The notes below the pieces were generated by a model. That model was not told the DNA's origin, did not search any database, and was given only the letters and a program-made list of their open reading frames with translations. From Phyto melanocephala (taxonomy: Eukaryota; Arthropoda; Insecta; Diptera; Rhinophoridae): a stretch of 64,000 bases of DNA. How positions within the stretch are numbered: position 1 is the first letter of the stretch; each line of letters begins with the position of its first letter. Location: assembly GCA_941918925.1 (NCBI GenBank), contig OW799234.1, forward strand, positions 7,283,001 to 7,347,000. Direction: 5' to 3'. Positions 10,813 to 22,929 of this stretch are shown here, one piece after another. Both the position numbers and the translations under genes were made by a program.

Positions 10813-11478
10813 ATATGTGTTTTTCGTGTTATGTTCATGGTGAAATAGAACACTTACATATTACACCATTGTTTTGTTCTTTTGTTACAATTGAGTGTTT
10901 TTGTATTGATAAGAAGTGAGTTAAAGTTGTAATAATTACAAACTGTTTATGCGTTTGACAAAATCCCACCTTTACAAAAGTCGAGTTGTAATAATGATTC
11001 TTAGTATATTAAAGAATAATAATAAAAAATTACAATTTCTAGTCAAAAGAACAACAAATTGTTTATAAATAAAAAAATATTATTTTCTAAATTACTTAAT
11101 AAACACAATAAATTATGTAATAAATAATATATACAAAACAATTAATAAATAACCTCAACTTATTTACTTAAATAAATATTTGCAAATTATTTTTTTCGTT
11201 CGAAAGTTAACAATTGTCTAAACGAGTTAATTCTTACAAATTGAGCTAAAATGAGCGATCACTGAAACAAACGATTTGGCACAGCTATACTTGACAGAGA
11301 CACAAACATAGGGAGTAATGAATAACAACATCATTGAAGTGTACATACTTAAGAAAGTTTAAAATAAGTGACATTGTTTGTGAAAAGTATTGGCGAATGA
11401 TATTTTCTGTTATGCGGACGCCTACAAAACAACATCAACATTGAAATATATGAGAGAAGAGACAGAATTGGTTATTAT
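10813..11478. other. AT-rich intergenic DNA, nothing recognised
   Basis: No coding, RNA or repeat signal that I can support. Confidence 0.6.
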
Positions 11479-11743
11479 GGCCCCTTTCGCATTAGGCAAC
11501 TTTAATTGCGCAATTCTTGTGTTTGTGGGTGCGAGAGGAAAGGTCGGTGTGAAGGGGAAAGAATTGCCGAGATTTGAGTACAGACTTGCTTGTACTTGGC
11601 AATTCTGCTTCTGCTGTCATTCTTGTCTTGGAATATTTATTTATTTGGTTGCTCAATGTGAACATAAAAGCAAGTTCCAAAGAAAATAAATAAAAATTAA
11701 AATTATACTTGCGCAATTAAAGTTGCCTAATGCGAAAGGGGCC
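11479..11743. mobile_element. CCCCTTTCGC inverted-repeat element, copy 2
   Basis: 265 bp with near-perfect terminal inverted repeats of about 34 bp (GGCCCCTTTCGCATTAGGCA and ACTTTAATTGCGCAA). It shares its interior with copy 1 (cgagatttgagtacagactt). The open frames across it are artefacts. Confidence 0.85.
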
Positions 11744-11800
11744 TTTCTAGACTACCTCAGGCTTGTTAAAATGTATGTATGAACTTAAGGGTAACTAACA

Positions 11801-11950
11801 CCCCTTTCGCACTAGGCAAGTCACTTGCGCAAGTCTTGGGTTTATAGACAAAAGGGGTAAGGTCGGGTTAAGAGGAAGAAACTTGCTATTATTTGAGTAC
11901 ACACTTGCCTGTACTCGGCAGTACGAGCAAGTTTTTGTTGAGAAACCAAA
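11801..11950 (+). mobile_element. CCCCTTTCGC element, truncated copy 3
   Basis: CCCCTTTCGCACTAGGCAAG followed by cacttgcgcaagtcttggg and a diverged interior (aggtcgggttaagagg, cttgcctgtactcggcag). The right inverted repeat is missing; mariner sequence follows directly. Confidence 0.65.
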
Positions 11951-11954
11951 AACA

Positions 11955-12345
11955 AAAATAGTTTTATCCTTCCGCTGAACGTATATGGTTGTGTATACGC
12001 TTGAACAACGCTGGGAAATATTGCGACATTACTTTGGCCGGTTTTGCCAAAAAAAAGTCATCTTTTAAGATGAAGGTCATTTTGATATTGGCGGGTAGGT
12101 AAACAAGCAAAATTGTCGCATTTGGGGCACAGAAAACCCGCACGCATATGTACATTGAAAAGTCGATACACCCAAAACGAGTCACTGTTTGGTGCGGAAT
12201 GGCCGTAGTCAATGGCGATCGTTATCGGGCCATGTTGAACGAATTTTTGTCTACAAAAATCGAAGTGGAGGATATTGGAAACATGTGGCTTCAACAGGAC
12301 GGCGCTACGTGCCACACAGCCGAAGCTACTTTTTTTTTATAGCAT
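11955..12345 (+). mobile_element. Mariner relic with internal deletion
   Basis: Plus strand. About 11990-12030 encodes a mariner N-terminal motif (YTLEQRWEILRHYF). It is joined directly to the catalytic region: VIF-DEGHFDIGG, VNKQNCRIWGTENPHAY, then 12148-12342 with HPKRVTVWCGM and QQDGATCHTA. The DNA-binding to linker region is deleted, and stops and frameshifts are present. Among the least decayed catalytic-domain stretches of the mariners here. Confidence 0.85.
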
Positions 12346-13615
12346 TTTCAAAAAAAGTTATTTAGCGGACTCTTTATTTGCTTTATTTTAATTTAATTCC
12401 ATCAGGTTAATTTTGCACCACTTATTGAAGCGATCCAAATCTTGTTGTAGGTAAACTTGATCATCAGATACCTTATAGCTAAGAGAAATCTTAACATTGC
12501 TATACAAAAACTTTTCATTTCACAATTTCAGAGAAGGAGAATTGAGCCCCATGGGCTCAATTATACAAATGTCAATAAATACCGTTAACGAAACAACATA
12601 ATTTTATGAACTTTTCAAAACTAATAACCTTTACACTTTACTACGTACTTAAAAAAAACTTTTATAAAAAGTTGTTTAAATACCTATTTTTTATAAAAAT
12701 AATATTAACAATTCTAAGAATTGTGTAAAATCAATATCACTGCAATTACTTTTCTTTGAAACACTTATGACGTACACCTTATATTTTCTCTTTTTTTTTT
12801 GCAATACTTACCAAACTATTTTCATACATTGTTTGTTCTATAGCTAAACAACACTTTTAAAAAAGGTTTATTATATTACTTCTTCTGTTAAATATTTCAA
12901 ATTTCTTTCTATTAAAGTATTTCAATAATAATTAAGGTATTATGCAAAAGAAGACAAACAGACAGTACTCAGTTAAAGCAGGGTGTGATTAAAATCGGAA
13001 GAAAATTAAAAAATTATATACCGACAAAATGCAACAACAACTAAAATAACAAGTACAGTATTGTGTGTATAACAAAATTCATTCGTTTACACATGCATAC
13101 ACAAAACAGCAGTTGCTATGTGTGTTAGTATGTCCGACCTAAAATAACAACTACAATTACAACTAAACAAGAGCACCGTCGCCATCATCACATATCACTA
13201 CATACTTAAATATATTATACACGTAATGCGTCGCTAGAACAACAAAAAAAAAAAAAGAAACAAAACTCAGCTTTTGTCCCACCACTAATTAAATTTAACA
13301 CCCAAATATTTCTGTATAATATTTACAATATATGTACATCTCTAAAGAAATATTTAATTACTTAAAGCACTTCAAGATGAATTATTAAATTTTAAAGATC
13401 TTTTTTCACTTCTTTTTCCTGTTCTTTTTGCAATGCCATAATTATCCATTTTAATACGGAAATAGTTTATTATACTGATAGTTTTTGTTCAACTTATTTT
13501 AAGATTTTTTTTTTTACCTTCCTTGTGTTTTAACATTAAATCAATATTACCAAAAGCAGAGAAAAAAAAAAGACAAAAAAAAATTAACAGGAATTAAGAT
13601 AATACGTACGTACGT
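12346..13615. other. AT-rich intergenic DNA
   Basis: Nothing recognised apart from simple A/T runs. Confidence 0.55.
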
Positions 13616-13870
13616 CTATGATGGAACCTTAAATCTCAACTGAAACGTAGTAATTGTTAAAATATGATAACAAGGCGTAATTTGTACTTTTGCCTGCATA
13701 GCGTCATGGTAGCTGTGCAAACTACGATATCGTATACAACACACGCACACGACGACTAGTAAAACACTCAAAGCAAATTCATCACTTCGGCCGTTGTATT
13801 CGCCCTGAATATCAGTTGTTGTTTGTTGGGACACAAAACGCTTAAATATGAGTGTAACTTGTGGCATTGA

Positions 13871-13909
13871 GTTCAGTCGCTTGGTTGGCGTTGAATAAAA
13901 TGGTTGTCT
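13871..13909 (+). promoter_or_regulatory. Candidate Inr+DPE core promoter
   Basis: TTCAGTC at 13872-13878 matches the fly initiator, with +1 at A13875. GGTTGT at 13902-13907 fits the downstream promoter element RGWYVT at exactly +28 to +33. No TATA box is visible. The preceding 250 bp are less AT-rich. A GGTAATG donor-like site follows at about 13920, so this might be a 5' exon of an unseen plus-strand gene. Such a pairing can arise by chance in 64 kb. Confidence 0.25.
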
Positions 13910-13919
13910 TCCTGGAAAA

Positions 13920-14520
13920 AGGTAATGTAAATGTTAATTTGACTATAGTGTGTATACATACAAAACACAAGTGTTGGTGTACATATATAATAATTTTTAT
14001 ATTCATGTGTGTATGTATCTATATTTTAAAGGTGAAATTGTTTTTCGAACAGATAATGGTAAGTTTTATACATTTAAGATTAATCTTGTTGTATTCTTTT
14101 TGTAACTGTTAATTCAGAGACAATGAGTTGAAAATATTATATCTAATTTTAGTTTATATGTGCATATGTATTTCTTTAACTGAAGTTTAGTATACATATG
14201 TACATATACTTTTTTACTAATTAATTTATAGTATTAAAAAAATAATTGATATCATTTGAAAATTTATAATTTATGCAATATAAGCAAGCTTTTCATATCT
14301 ATTTTTTAAGACGCAAAAAGTGATTGTAAAACTATGTAAATACTGTTGTTTCTTTGAAAGTGTAAAAAGGAAAAAAATTATTAAATCAAAAGTCAAAGTC
14401 CAAAAAAAAATAAATGCTTTTTTAAAAGATGTAAGCATGTTGTAATCATAAAGCGTAGCACAGAAAGAATGCGAATATATATTACGTATTTTTGGAAATA
14501 TGTAGTTGTAATATTTTTTT
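13920..14520. other. AT-rich intergenic DNA
   Basis: No supportable feature. The 83-codon frame at 13861-14112 has no recognisable domain. Confidence 0.5.
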
Positions 14521-14524
14521 TGAA

Positions 14525-14931
14525 GAAGAAAAATCGCACGGCGTTAAATCCCATGATCTTGTTGGCCAGCTGACATCAGAAATTCTTGATAATTTGTTTT
14601 GGAAATAAATAAATAAATTGTTTTATGCGCAGTATGGCAGTTGGCGCCGTCTTGCTTAAACTACATGTCCATTTGAGGCCCCAAAACTCCATTATTATGT
14701 TCCTATTACTAATGCCGTCCACAGTCACTGCAATTTCCGCCGCCTAAACAAAATTCTCACCTGACAGTTGCTCGTTCTAGCTGCATTTATTTCTCGTATA
14801 TTGCATGCGAATTTTCTGTGCCCCAAATTCGACAATTGTATGCATTTACGAAGCCATTCAGATAGATATGCACTTAATCGGAAAAGATGATTTTTTCCGA
14901 AAAATTGGAATTGACTTTGCTCCATTACCAA
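14525..14931 (-). mobile_element. Mariner transposase relic
   Basis: Read on the minus strand in shifting frames, 14725-14931 gives pieces like F-KNHLFR, NLGHRKFACNI and EINAARTSNCQVRI (the SDEAHF, NCRIWGTENPH and TVWCG region). About 14590-14680 gives KQDGANCHTAHKTI. Many disruptions. Confidence 0.65.
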
Positions 14932-15279
14932 TTTATAACATGTGAAGGTTTAATTTATAATAATGGGAAAAAACATATTGTTTGAAACAGACCATTGCAA
15001 AGAGGGTTTGCAACGTTAAAGGTAAGTACAAATGCAATTTTACAAGGTGATTATATTTCGAAGAAATTTTTTTTTAAATATTGACTTTTATAACTGGTGC
15101 ATAAGCACCAGTGAAATGCATATAGACCAGCTTAAACCCAACAACCAATAAAACTAAAATTTATAAATATGTTTACATATTAAAAGAATAAACTTTTTTT
15201 TTTTTTGGTTTTTAAATTTTAATAGCAGAGGTACATAACCAAAAAGCCAGGGTATTTACTAAGTTCCTTCTCCGTGGAA

Positions 15280-15795
15280 CGACCTATACCTCTGTATAGG
15301 AAGTCGGAGATATTGAAACAATAAATAAAATTGAGTTTAATGATTCTCCTCCAGTTACAAACGTTGATTCAGGCACCGCAAGTCGACCTATACCTCTGTA
15401 TAGGAAGTCGGAGACACTCGAACAATAAATAAAAATTGAGTTTAATGGTTCTCCTCCAGTTACAAAACTTTAGTTCAGGTATCGCAGGTTGACCTATACC
15501 ATTGTATAGGAAGTCGGAGACGTCAGAACAATAAGTACTGCTGAGTTTTATGGAACTCCTCCAGTCTTATGTAAATTGAGTTTATATGGTACTCCTCCAG
15601 TCACAAGTGAAATGAGTTTAATAGTCTGGAAACTGTATTCAAAGCACAGTTACACGACGCCACACAGTTAACCTCGCAAAAGTGAGACGCAAAACTCTCG
15701 AAGTCCGATAAAAAGGGACAACCTGATTGCCATTAAATGATAAAGGCAAAAACGCGCGAACCCTTGACCCGACCAGAGCTGAATCACGACATGAA
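15280..15795 (+). repeat. Hairpin-bearing dispersed repeat HB, copy 2, with tandem 5' part
   Basis: The hairpin unit cgacctatacctctgtatag is repeated at 15280, 15384 and about 15490, a period of roughly 105 bp. The intervening text is gagtttaatg-ttctcctcca. The single-copy body (cacgacgccacacagttaac, gacgcaaaactctcgaag, gacccgaccagagctgaat) then follows as in the copies at 4823 and 25848. Confidence 0.75.
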
Positions 15796-15908
15796 ATGAA
15801 AAGAATCAACTGATGATTGACCAGCTAATTAGCTGAAACTGCTTAATAAGGTTTATCCTCATTAGAGGTGCCAGACGTACTGTTTTTCTTCAAATGTACT
15901 ATTTTATG

Positions 15909-16045
15909 CAGGGTACACTTATACAAGTTGGCGGAGCCAGCCCAGCTGACTATTTTTTTGTGTTCTGGAGTATGTCAAACTACATATTTAAAAAAATAAT
16001 TTCAACTCCGGAAATTGTTAAACTCCATACATAAAAAAGAGAGAC
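15909..16045 (+). mobile_element. hAT-like MITE (CAGGG family), 3'-truncated copy
   Basis: CAGGGTACACTTATACAAGT followed by ggcggagccagcccagctga and the body as far as ttaaactccatacataaaaa. The right inverted repeat is absent. Confidence 0.75.
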
Positions 16046-16795
16046 AAAAATTCGCAAAACTTCAACAAAAAAATTGCTTAAAAATTAAGTGAAGAAAATT
16101 AATAAAAATTTTCTAAAACACTTTAAAGGGTGTCCTAACAAAAGCGCCGAATGTGTATTTGATGCCATAAACCATATGGTTTAAAAATATGGAAAAGCTA
16201 TTTGAAAAATAAACAATACCAATGAATAAGTTTATATATGTATGTTATGTTTGCATAAAAACATGTACTGTTTTTTTCTTATTATTTCGATTTTTTTTTT
16301 TTGACGTGGGTGGGTGTACTGTTTTTCCAATTTTTAAGTCTGGCTACCGTAACCATGATTTATACCAAATTCAATAAATTTTTAAGAAACCGTTTATAGA
16401 AAATTAAATTTTAGTTAAGTAGTGGTACAAAGGGTTAAATGTTAGGTTAGGTTAGGTTGAAAAGAAGGGGCACTTAAAGCCCAAACCTACGACAGGTATA
16501 CACTTATGCCCAGTTGGCATGTTGTGCGCTCCATGTGGGAACAGAATTCCCAAACAAAAAACCATAATCAAAATTTTCCAATAAATATCCTTATGGATTT
16601 CCAGTTTGAGTTCCCCAGGTAAATGTACTGACGTAATATATGCAGCCTCAAAATTAACCGTAATTTCGACCGCCAGATGTTACCCTGCTCGATTGAGTTG
16701 TTCAGTGGTTCCTTGTCAAAAGATGAAAAAACTAAACGTAGTAAATATAATAGTTCGGGATTTAATGATAGTTCACCAGAACTGTTTGAAAAATA
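16046..16795. other. Intergenic DNA with short repeat scraps
   Basis: Contains ttaaagggtgtcctaacaaa at about 16124 (mariner-end-like) and a gttaggttaggttaggttg run at about 16441 followed by GC-richer sequence to about 16560. No gene recognised. Confidence 0.5.
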
Positions 16796-17542
16796 AACAA
16801 GTAAGAGCGCTATATTCGGCCGTGCCGAATCTTATATACCCTTCACAACGTGTAGTCATGCAATAACAATTGTTTGTATCACCATTCATCCCATATAAAA
16901 TACGTGCATACGTACACGTTAGAATAAATGTGGCATCGAATCCCAGCTGAGCCAAAAAAATTTTATTTTATTTTATTTAATATATTATTTATATTTTATT
17001 ATTTTTTTTTAATATTTTTTTTTAAATTTTTTTAAAAAATTTTTTTAGAAAAATTTTAAAAAATTTTTTTTAATTTTTTTTTTAAATTTTTTTAAAATTT
17101 TTTTTCTATTTTTTTTTATTATTTTTTTCTTATTTTTAATATTTTTTTTTGTAATTTTTTTTTTGTTTGGTATGTTTTTTACATGTATGTATGTTGTTGT
17201 TGTAATTGTGAAAAAAAAACGAGGTGGTCGTGGTTTTATACTCATATCTCAGAAAGTTATGGGGCGATTGTGCTGAATTTCAATAGCGATTCATTCCTGG
17301 ATATTTCCAAGAGATTGATACCATATACAGATCTGAGGAACATATAGTTGCTTCTAAAAGTTGATTTCAACCAACACACGGGCAGACGGATAGACGGACA
17401 GACGGTCAGGGCTTAATCGACCCCTCTATTCATAAGCTTTCAGAAAATATATACTTTATGGGGTCGGAAATGAAAATTGTAGAAATTACAAACGGAATGA
17501 CAAAGCTATATATACCCTTGTGCACCACAGGTGAAGGGTATA
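16796..17542 (+). repeat. Dispersed repeat DR, form 1, copy E
   Basis: From aacaagtaagagcgctatat to caccacaggtgaagggtata. Form 1: ggcatcgaatcccagctgag is followed by poly(T) at about 16958-17165. The lysine/asparagine-rich minus-strand frame is a homopolymer artefact. Confidence 0.85.
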
Positions 17543-19075
17543 AAAAAGGTTAAAGGTAGCAGAAAACAGCACCACCTGCCGGAAAATTTATATAAATAAA
17601 GACATATAAAGAAAGCCTTAATAAAGTTTATATAAAATCAACTGAAATTAAAAACAAAAATAATTGCTTAGTTTTAAATCGACCAAATTTTGAAACATTT
17701 GTACATATCAATATAGTACTTGGCCACATAGAAAGACATTGGGAAAAATAAGAAATAATGCTATATTCGGCCGTGCCGAAACATATACGCCATGTTGTAT
17801 TGGAAACTTTTCTGGTATTACTGTATTCTGCAAGTCAATCACTTTCATGGATATTGAGTGATTAAAAAAAATGTTTTATTCACAATTTTTGTTAGAATTA
17901 TTTTTGAATTTGAAACGCATAAAGATTAATAAACAAATCAATAAAAATTGAGGAAAAAGTAACTCGTCAAAGTACAAAACAACTCTTCGTTTTGACGTCA
18001 TTATTAAAATTAACTTTTCCAGTACAAACGTACAAAAAGTTTTCAAAAAAATCTATTGCTCCAATAAAATTTTTATTTGTAATACGTATCAGTTGTTCAG
18101 AAAGTACTTGATGTGTAAATGTAATAAATTGAACCGATGTAGAAGCCTTGCCAATTCAAGGGAAAAAGTCATATTTAGCAAAAACATCAACCGCATCTAC
18201 TAACAGCATGATTCATATAAGACAGGTGGCAGCTTTTTTCTACAAAACAGACTGAGTCAAACCTTTGTTTATTGTTTTTATTTTTTAAATATCAAAACTC
18301 AGTAATTTTTTCCTATGTGTTTAAATGTTTTGAACAAACTGCTTTTTAACGTGCGTTTAACGTTGATTTTTTTAAATTAGAAAATTTCTTTATTCAAAAA
18401 TAAATGTTACAATAATTTTTAAAAAATTAATACAAATAAAATTAAAGTAGAGTACCAAACATATTGTTTTAAGGCAAGCAAAGTCTGATTTTTATTTTTA
18501 AAGAAAACTGCCAATATTTTTATAAATCAATTTTGCCGAATAAAAACGCCATGGCAGACCGGAATTTTTCTTGTAAACAACCGTCTAGCAGCTGTGAAAC
18601 CTGTAAATGTCTTCTACAATACAAATCTTTGTTTGCTTTACTTTTTATACCAGCAACTTTAATTTAACATAAGCAAACAATATTAGATGATTAAGTTCAA
18701 CAACTAAAGAAAATAAGCACAAGCAATTTTCTATTTATTTTACTTACATACTTTTCAGAATATTTTTTATATAATGATTTTGTTTTAAATTAAATTTCAT
18801 TAGTTCAGATTTAACTTATTTTTGAAAAAAAAAAAAAGAAATTTAAATCGAAAAGAAAAAATTGTAATATGGCAGCTTTGAAAAAATAACAAATTTTATA
18901 TAGCGTTTGAATTTTGGTTAATTGCTAGTATAGATGGCGGCTAATGTTGAAACAGGGTGGTTCGTATATTTAAAATATTGTGCTAAAACCACATAACGAC
19001 ACAAATAATAGACTGTTAAATGTTATTTTAAATAATATAATTTAAACTTAATAAAATTTTTATCTGTGCTCCATT
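17543..19075. other. AT-rich intergenic DNA
   Basis: A 30-bp DR scrap (gctatattcggccgtgccga) lies at about 17760. Otherwise nothing is recognised. Confidence 0.55.
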
Positions 19076-19079
19076 TAAT

Positions 19080-19558
19080 ACGACAAATCCTACTAATATT
19101 TATAATAAATGTGAATGTTAAGATGTTTGTTACTTAATCAATCAAAACCGGCTGAACGCAACTAAATGAAATTTGGCGCACACATAGACAACAACCTAGA
19201 TTAACATACTTATAAGCTACGCTTTATCACAATATTCAAGCGAATTCGCGAAAATATGAGAAAAAAAATTTTTGTATTGTATGCAGTCGGTTGTTTAAAG
19301 GTTTCGAGTGTCTAAATTAACACGTCCTGACTGGAAAAATTAATTATCCAAGGTCATCTATTTGTGTGTATTTTTTTCTTAAATATTGACATTAAACTCT
19401 ATTCCACTAATATAATAAATGTAAATGTTTCAATATTTTTACTCAATCACGTGACAAATTACTTAACGGGTTAAAATGAAATTTGAATAATTACATAAAT
19501 AGGCTACCTTTCGTGGCGATAACTACACAAACGAAGTCGCAGGCACAGGTTAGTATCT
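19080..19558. repeat. Dispersed insect repeat fragments
   Basis: Two adjacent copies of a common insect transposon-end motif: tcctactaatatttataataa with aaatgaaatttggcgcacac, and ccactaatataataaatgta with cgaagtcgcaggcacagg. The latter matches about 10000-10045 in reverse. Likely the conserved 3' part of a non-LTR or rolling-circle element; class uncertain. Confidence 0.5.
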
Positions 19559-20127
19559 AATAAAACAATTTATTTTTATACAAAAAGTTATTTTTTTGCA
19601 AAAAAGTTTATTTAAATTTTTTGCATTGCATTACAGTACAGTATTATATAAGTAAAATTACACGTTGTTTTACATATATTTTTGTATATATAAAAATGTT
19701 TAAAACTAATTTATTTAATAACAATTAAAACAAATATAACTGCATTTCTTTAATTGCTAACAAAATGCCTTATAAAAAACCAAATTGTTATTAATTAATT
19801 ACTTTTTAAGATTACAAGTAATACCTACTTGTTAAATGGAGAAGGTACAAAAAACAACATCAATGATGCAAAAAAACTAAATTTGTCACAAACATAAACA
19901 TGTATACTATACATATAATAACTGCATATGCATGCAAACATTCATACGCACATGCATATGTATGTACGTATGTATACACGTATACATAGTTTTTAATGCA
20001 AATTTATAAAGAAGTTTTTTATTTAAATGATATTTTTCGTGATGAGTACTTTTTAATAAAAATGAACCTTAAAACTATAATAGAGAAAAATTAATTAACA
20101 ATTGTGAAATAAAAAAAAAAAAATACC
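19559..20127. other. Downstream region of the MFS gene
   Basis: AT-rich DNA after the MFS stop codon, probably containing its 3' UTR. Several AATAAA-like sites occur on the minus strand, but none can be singled out. Confidence 0.45.
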
Positions 20128-21946
20128 CTACAGTCTACTGCTCTCTTGTATTTGAGATTTATGAGAATTACTGTTGTGGTTGTTGAACATTTGTAAATGG
20201 TTTGGTAGAGACGTTGATGACTTGCCATTAGGATATGCAGGTGGTTCATCGTTAGAAAAGACAGAATTGTCATGACCCTGTATATTTCTGACATGAACTT
20301 CTAGGCCATTTTCAGCTTTTTCTTCGGGTGAGGTAGAAGGTTTGCCTTCGAGCATAAAACAGGTGATAAGGAACAGTACGGAACCTATAAAGCAAAGAAT
20401 TAATAATTAAATTAGTTGTTTTATTTGCGAAAAAAAAAAAAAATAATAAATAAATAAATAAAAAAAAAATAAAACTTACTTATGCCGTACATGCCAGCGT
20501 AGAATATCATTATTGCACCTCTATAACCAATAGCTTTAGCTACGGGATCTACAAAAATGGGCAAGTTGCCACCAATGTTGTTCATAACAAACAAAAACAC
20601 ACCAATGGTCGAAGAGCGCACTTGCAATGGCACAATTTCTACAACAATGGCAAAAACAATACCAAACCACATTTCAGCAAAGAAATATGAGCCACCCAAA
20701 GTGATCATGGCCCACAGAGGGTCAAAGTATACTGAGCCAAATGCTGGCAAAGTAGCAATCAATTGACTAATTGCCAAAACAAAAGCTCTTGAACGTATGC
20801 CCATTTTGGCCACAATCTTATCAGATACTACGCCACCCACAACAACACCAACACTGCCAATGCCAATAGTAACAGCAAACAGCCACCAACCCAAATCGGT
20901 GTCAGGGAAATAAGTGTTGTAATACAAATCAGCATTGTAGGCAAATGTCATGCCACCCGAATGTCTAATGGAGGCCGCAATCATTAACATAATCATGGCG
21001 GGATTTTTTAAAACTGACCAAAGATTGGCTTTTTTGCCATCTTTAGTGCGCATTTCGTTTTCTCCAATAACCTTGCGCTCAGGTTCTTTAAGCGTAGTGC
21101 CCGTAAGTACCGCAATTAAAATGGCCAAGACACCAGCTCCTAAATAACACATACGCCAGCCCAGATTGAAGAAATTGGCCTGGGTAATATAGCGGCCAAC
21201 AGGAAAAGCAATGCCATAACCACCATAAATACCCCAATTGAAAATTGCCATAACCAAAGCACGCTTGTCCTCAGGGAAAATATCGGACATAATACCAGTT
21301 GCCAAAGGATTACAACCGGATTCTCTGAAATATTAGAGTAATAATTAAGGAAATACCTATGCTTTTCAACAACTCAACTACTTACCCCGCCGCCATTATC
21401 ATTCTCAATAAAGCCAATTGCCAATATTCTTTTACAGTGCCTTGTAAAACTATGGCCACAGCAAACACTAAAGTACAAACAGTCAACATTTTGACACGAT
21501 TGTACTTATCAGCAGCAATACCCATAAAAACACCAGCAATGGTGAAAATCAGTATAAATGTAGGACCCGCCAATATCTGGTATTCTATACCCAAACCATT
21601 ATAGTTCCATTCACAGTAAGCTGTACCATTTAGATCTGTCGCCAGGCAACTAAACTCAAAACAAACAAAATAATTATAACATTAAAAAAACAATATCTCA
21701 TCTCTCGTCGTTATCCTACCTAGTTTCATTTTGTATATCAGCGCACTGCATAGGAACTTCGGTCCTTAGAAAATTGCTATTATTCTGTTGACACGATATG
21801 TCGCCATAATCCAATTCCATGGCTGTTTGCTTGGAGGTGACTCCAATTAGATAGTGACCCAACTCGCCCAATATATAGCCCACGGTTAGGACGCCCAACA
21901 CATAAGCACTATAGTAGTTGCTAAATTTTGATAGAACTGGTATCAT
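20128..21946 (-). CDS. MFS transporter, spinster-like, four exons
   Basis: Predicted 12-helix major facilitator carrier of 530 residues; substrate unknown. Exons on the minus strand: 21946-21720, 21649-21386, 21324-20480 and 20384-20128. The introns are 70, 61 and 95 bp with GT...AG ends, and the exons total 1593 nt in one frame. The ATG at 21946 follows an in-frame stop three codons upstream. The first helix is at about residues 11-35. A large loop follows with sequons NNS, NET and NGT. The motif-A-like GIAADKYNR comes after helix 2, and GESGCNPLATG spans the exon 2/3 junction (about residue 164). The last helix is completed by exon 4 (SSVLFLITCF), followed by a hydrophilic cytosolic tail of about 70 residues rich in Ser, Asn and Pro. 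Family assignment rests on motif and topology; the exact orthologue is not recognised. Confidence 0.85.
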
Positions 21947-22700
21947 CTTGCCTTAGTTTTGTGGAGCTTAAAAAAAGTAAAATTTTAATAGAACATTTAA
22001 CAAACTGTAACAAAATATGTAAAATTAACATCTAATTTGTTTTAGTGCTGAACACATTTATTTTTTGCCATTTTTTTTTTGGATATACAACAACAACTCT
22101 TTTAATACGAAAAGCTTAACCTAACATTTAAAATTTCTTCAGTATTTTTTAATACAGTGTTTTAATCTGATAAATTTTACTCATGTTAAGTGTCAAGTGT
22201 TATTTCATTTAAATCACTTATATCGTTTTCGCTCCTAAGTTTTAATAGGACATTTTGTTTTAACGTTAAAATCAATAACTTAAATCTAGTTTAACCATAC
22301 AAAATAATTTCGTTTAAACCATCTCAAAAACTTTTATGATTTTACGTAGATTTAATGAAATACAACCTTGTTAATTCAGTGCTACCAAGTTGAAAAGATA
22401 AAAAGTGACTGATAATGTGAGGTGACGCTTAATAAAAAAAATAGTTTTACAAGTGAAATAAAATAAACAAAACATTAACCGCACAAAATGTAAAATACTG
22501 GCAAATAATCGATCATAACTAACAGACAGTTATGAGATTTTACAAAAACTAACCACGCTCTAAGAGAACAGAAAATATGCAATTATTTTTAATATTAAAT
22601 AAAAAAAACAGGTTGGTCTTTAATCTTTATTTGTTCGTCCGCTAAGAATATAATTGCAATTGGTGCTATTATTTTGACCGGCACTGTGTGTATATATATA
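21947..22700. other. Upstream region of the MFS gene
   Basis: AT-rich; presumably holds the 5' UTR and promoter of the MFS gene, but no core promoter motif can be placed. A (TA)n run lies at about 22690-22704. Confidence 0.45.
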
Positions 22701-22776
22701 TATACATATATCGGGTCTTTCATGGTGAGGTTTAAATTATAGGTTATTTCACAGATCAGGCATGATTCATATTAAA

Positions 22777-22911
22777 CTGGGGCCGAATTATGGCATTCGA
22801 TCACGATCGAAATTTTACTCGAACGATCGAGTTCGCTGTGCTTTAGGTATAGAGATTCTAATAAGAATTTTACAATTTCGATCACGTTCGAATGCCGTAA
22901 TTCGGCCCCTG
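22777..22911. mobile_element. 135-bp hairpin MITE, GGGGCCGAATT termini
   Basis: Terminal inverted repeats CTGGGGCCGAATTATGGCAT and CAGGGGCCGAATTACGGCAT (read from the right end), extending through the GATCGAAAT-like segment to about 40 bp. The interior contains a second small palindrome, ctcgaacgatcgagttcg. No exact flanking duplication found. The CAGGG-type end is hAT-like. Confidence 0.7.
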
Positions 22912-22929
22912 CTTTGTGATTTCGGTTCA

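Noticed and set aside
16441..16463. Telomere-like TTAGG repeats
   Set aside because: Only about three units, and higher flies do not use TTAGG telomeres; more likely the edge of a dispersed repeat.
20421..20490. Extension of the MFS frame past 20480 (KFYFFF...)
   Set aside because: This is intron read-through; the gtaagt donor at 20479 and the in-frame exon at 20384 complete the last helix.
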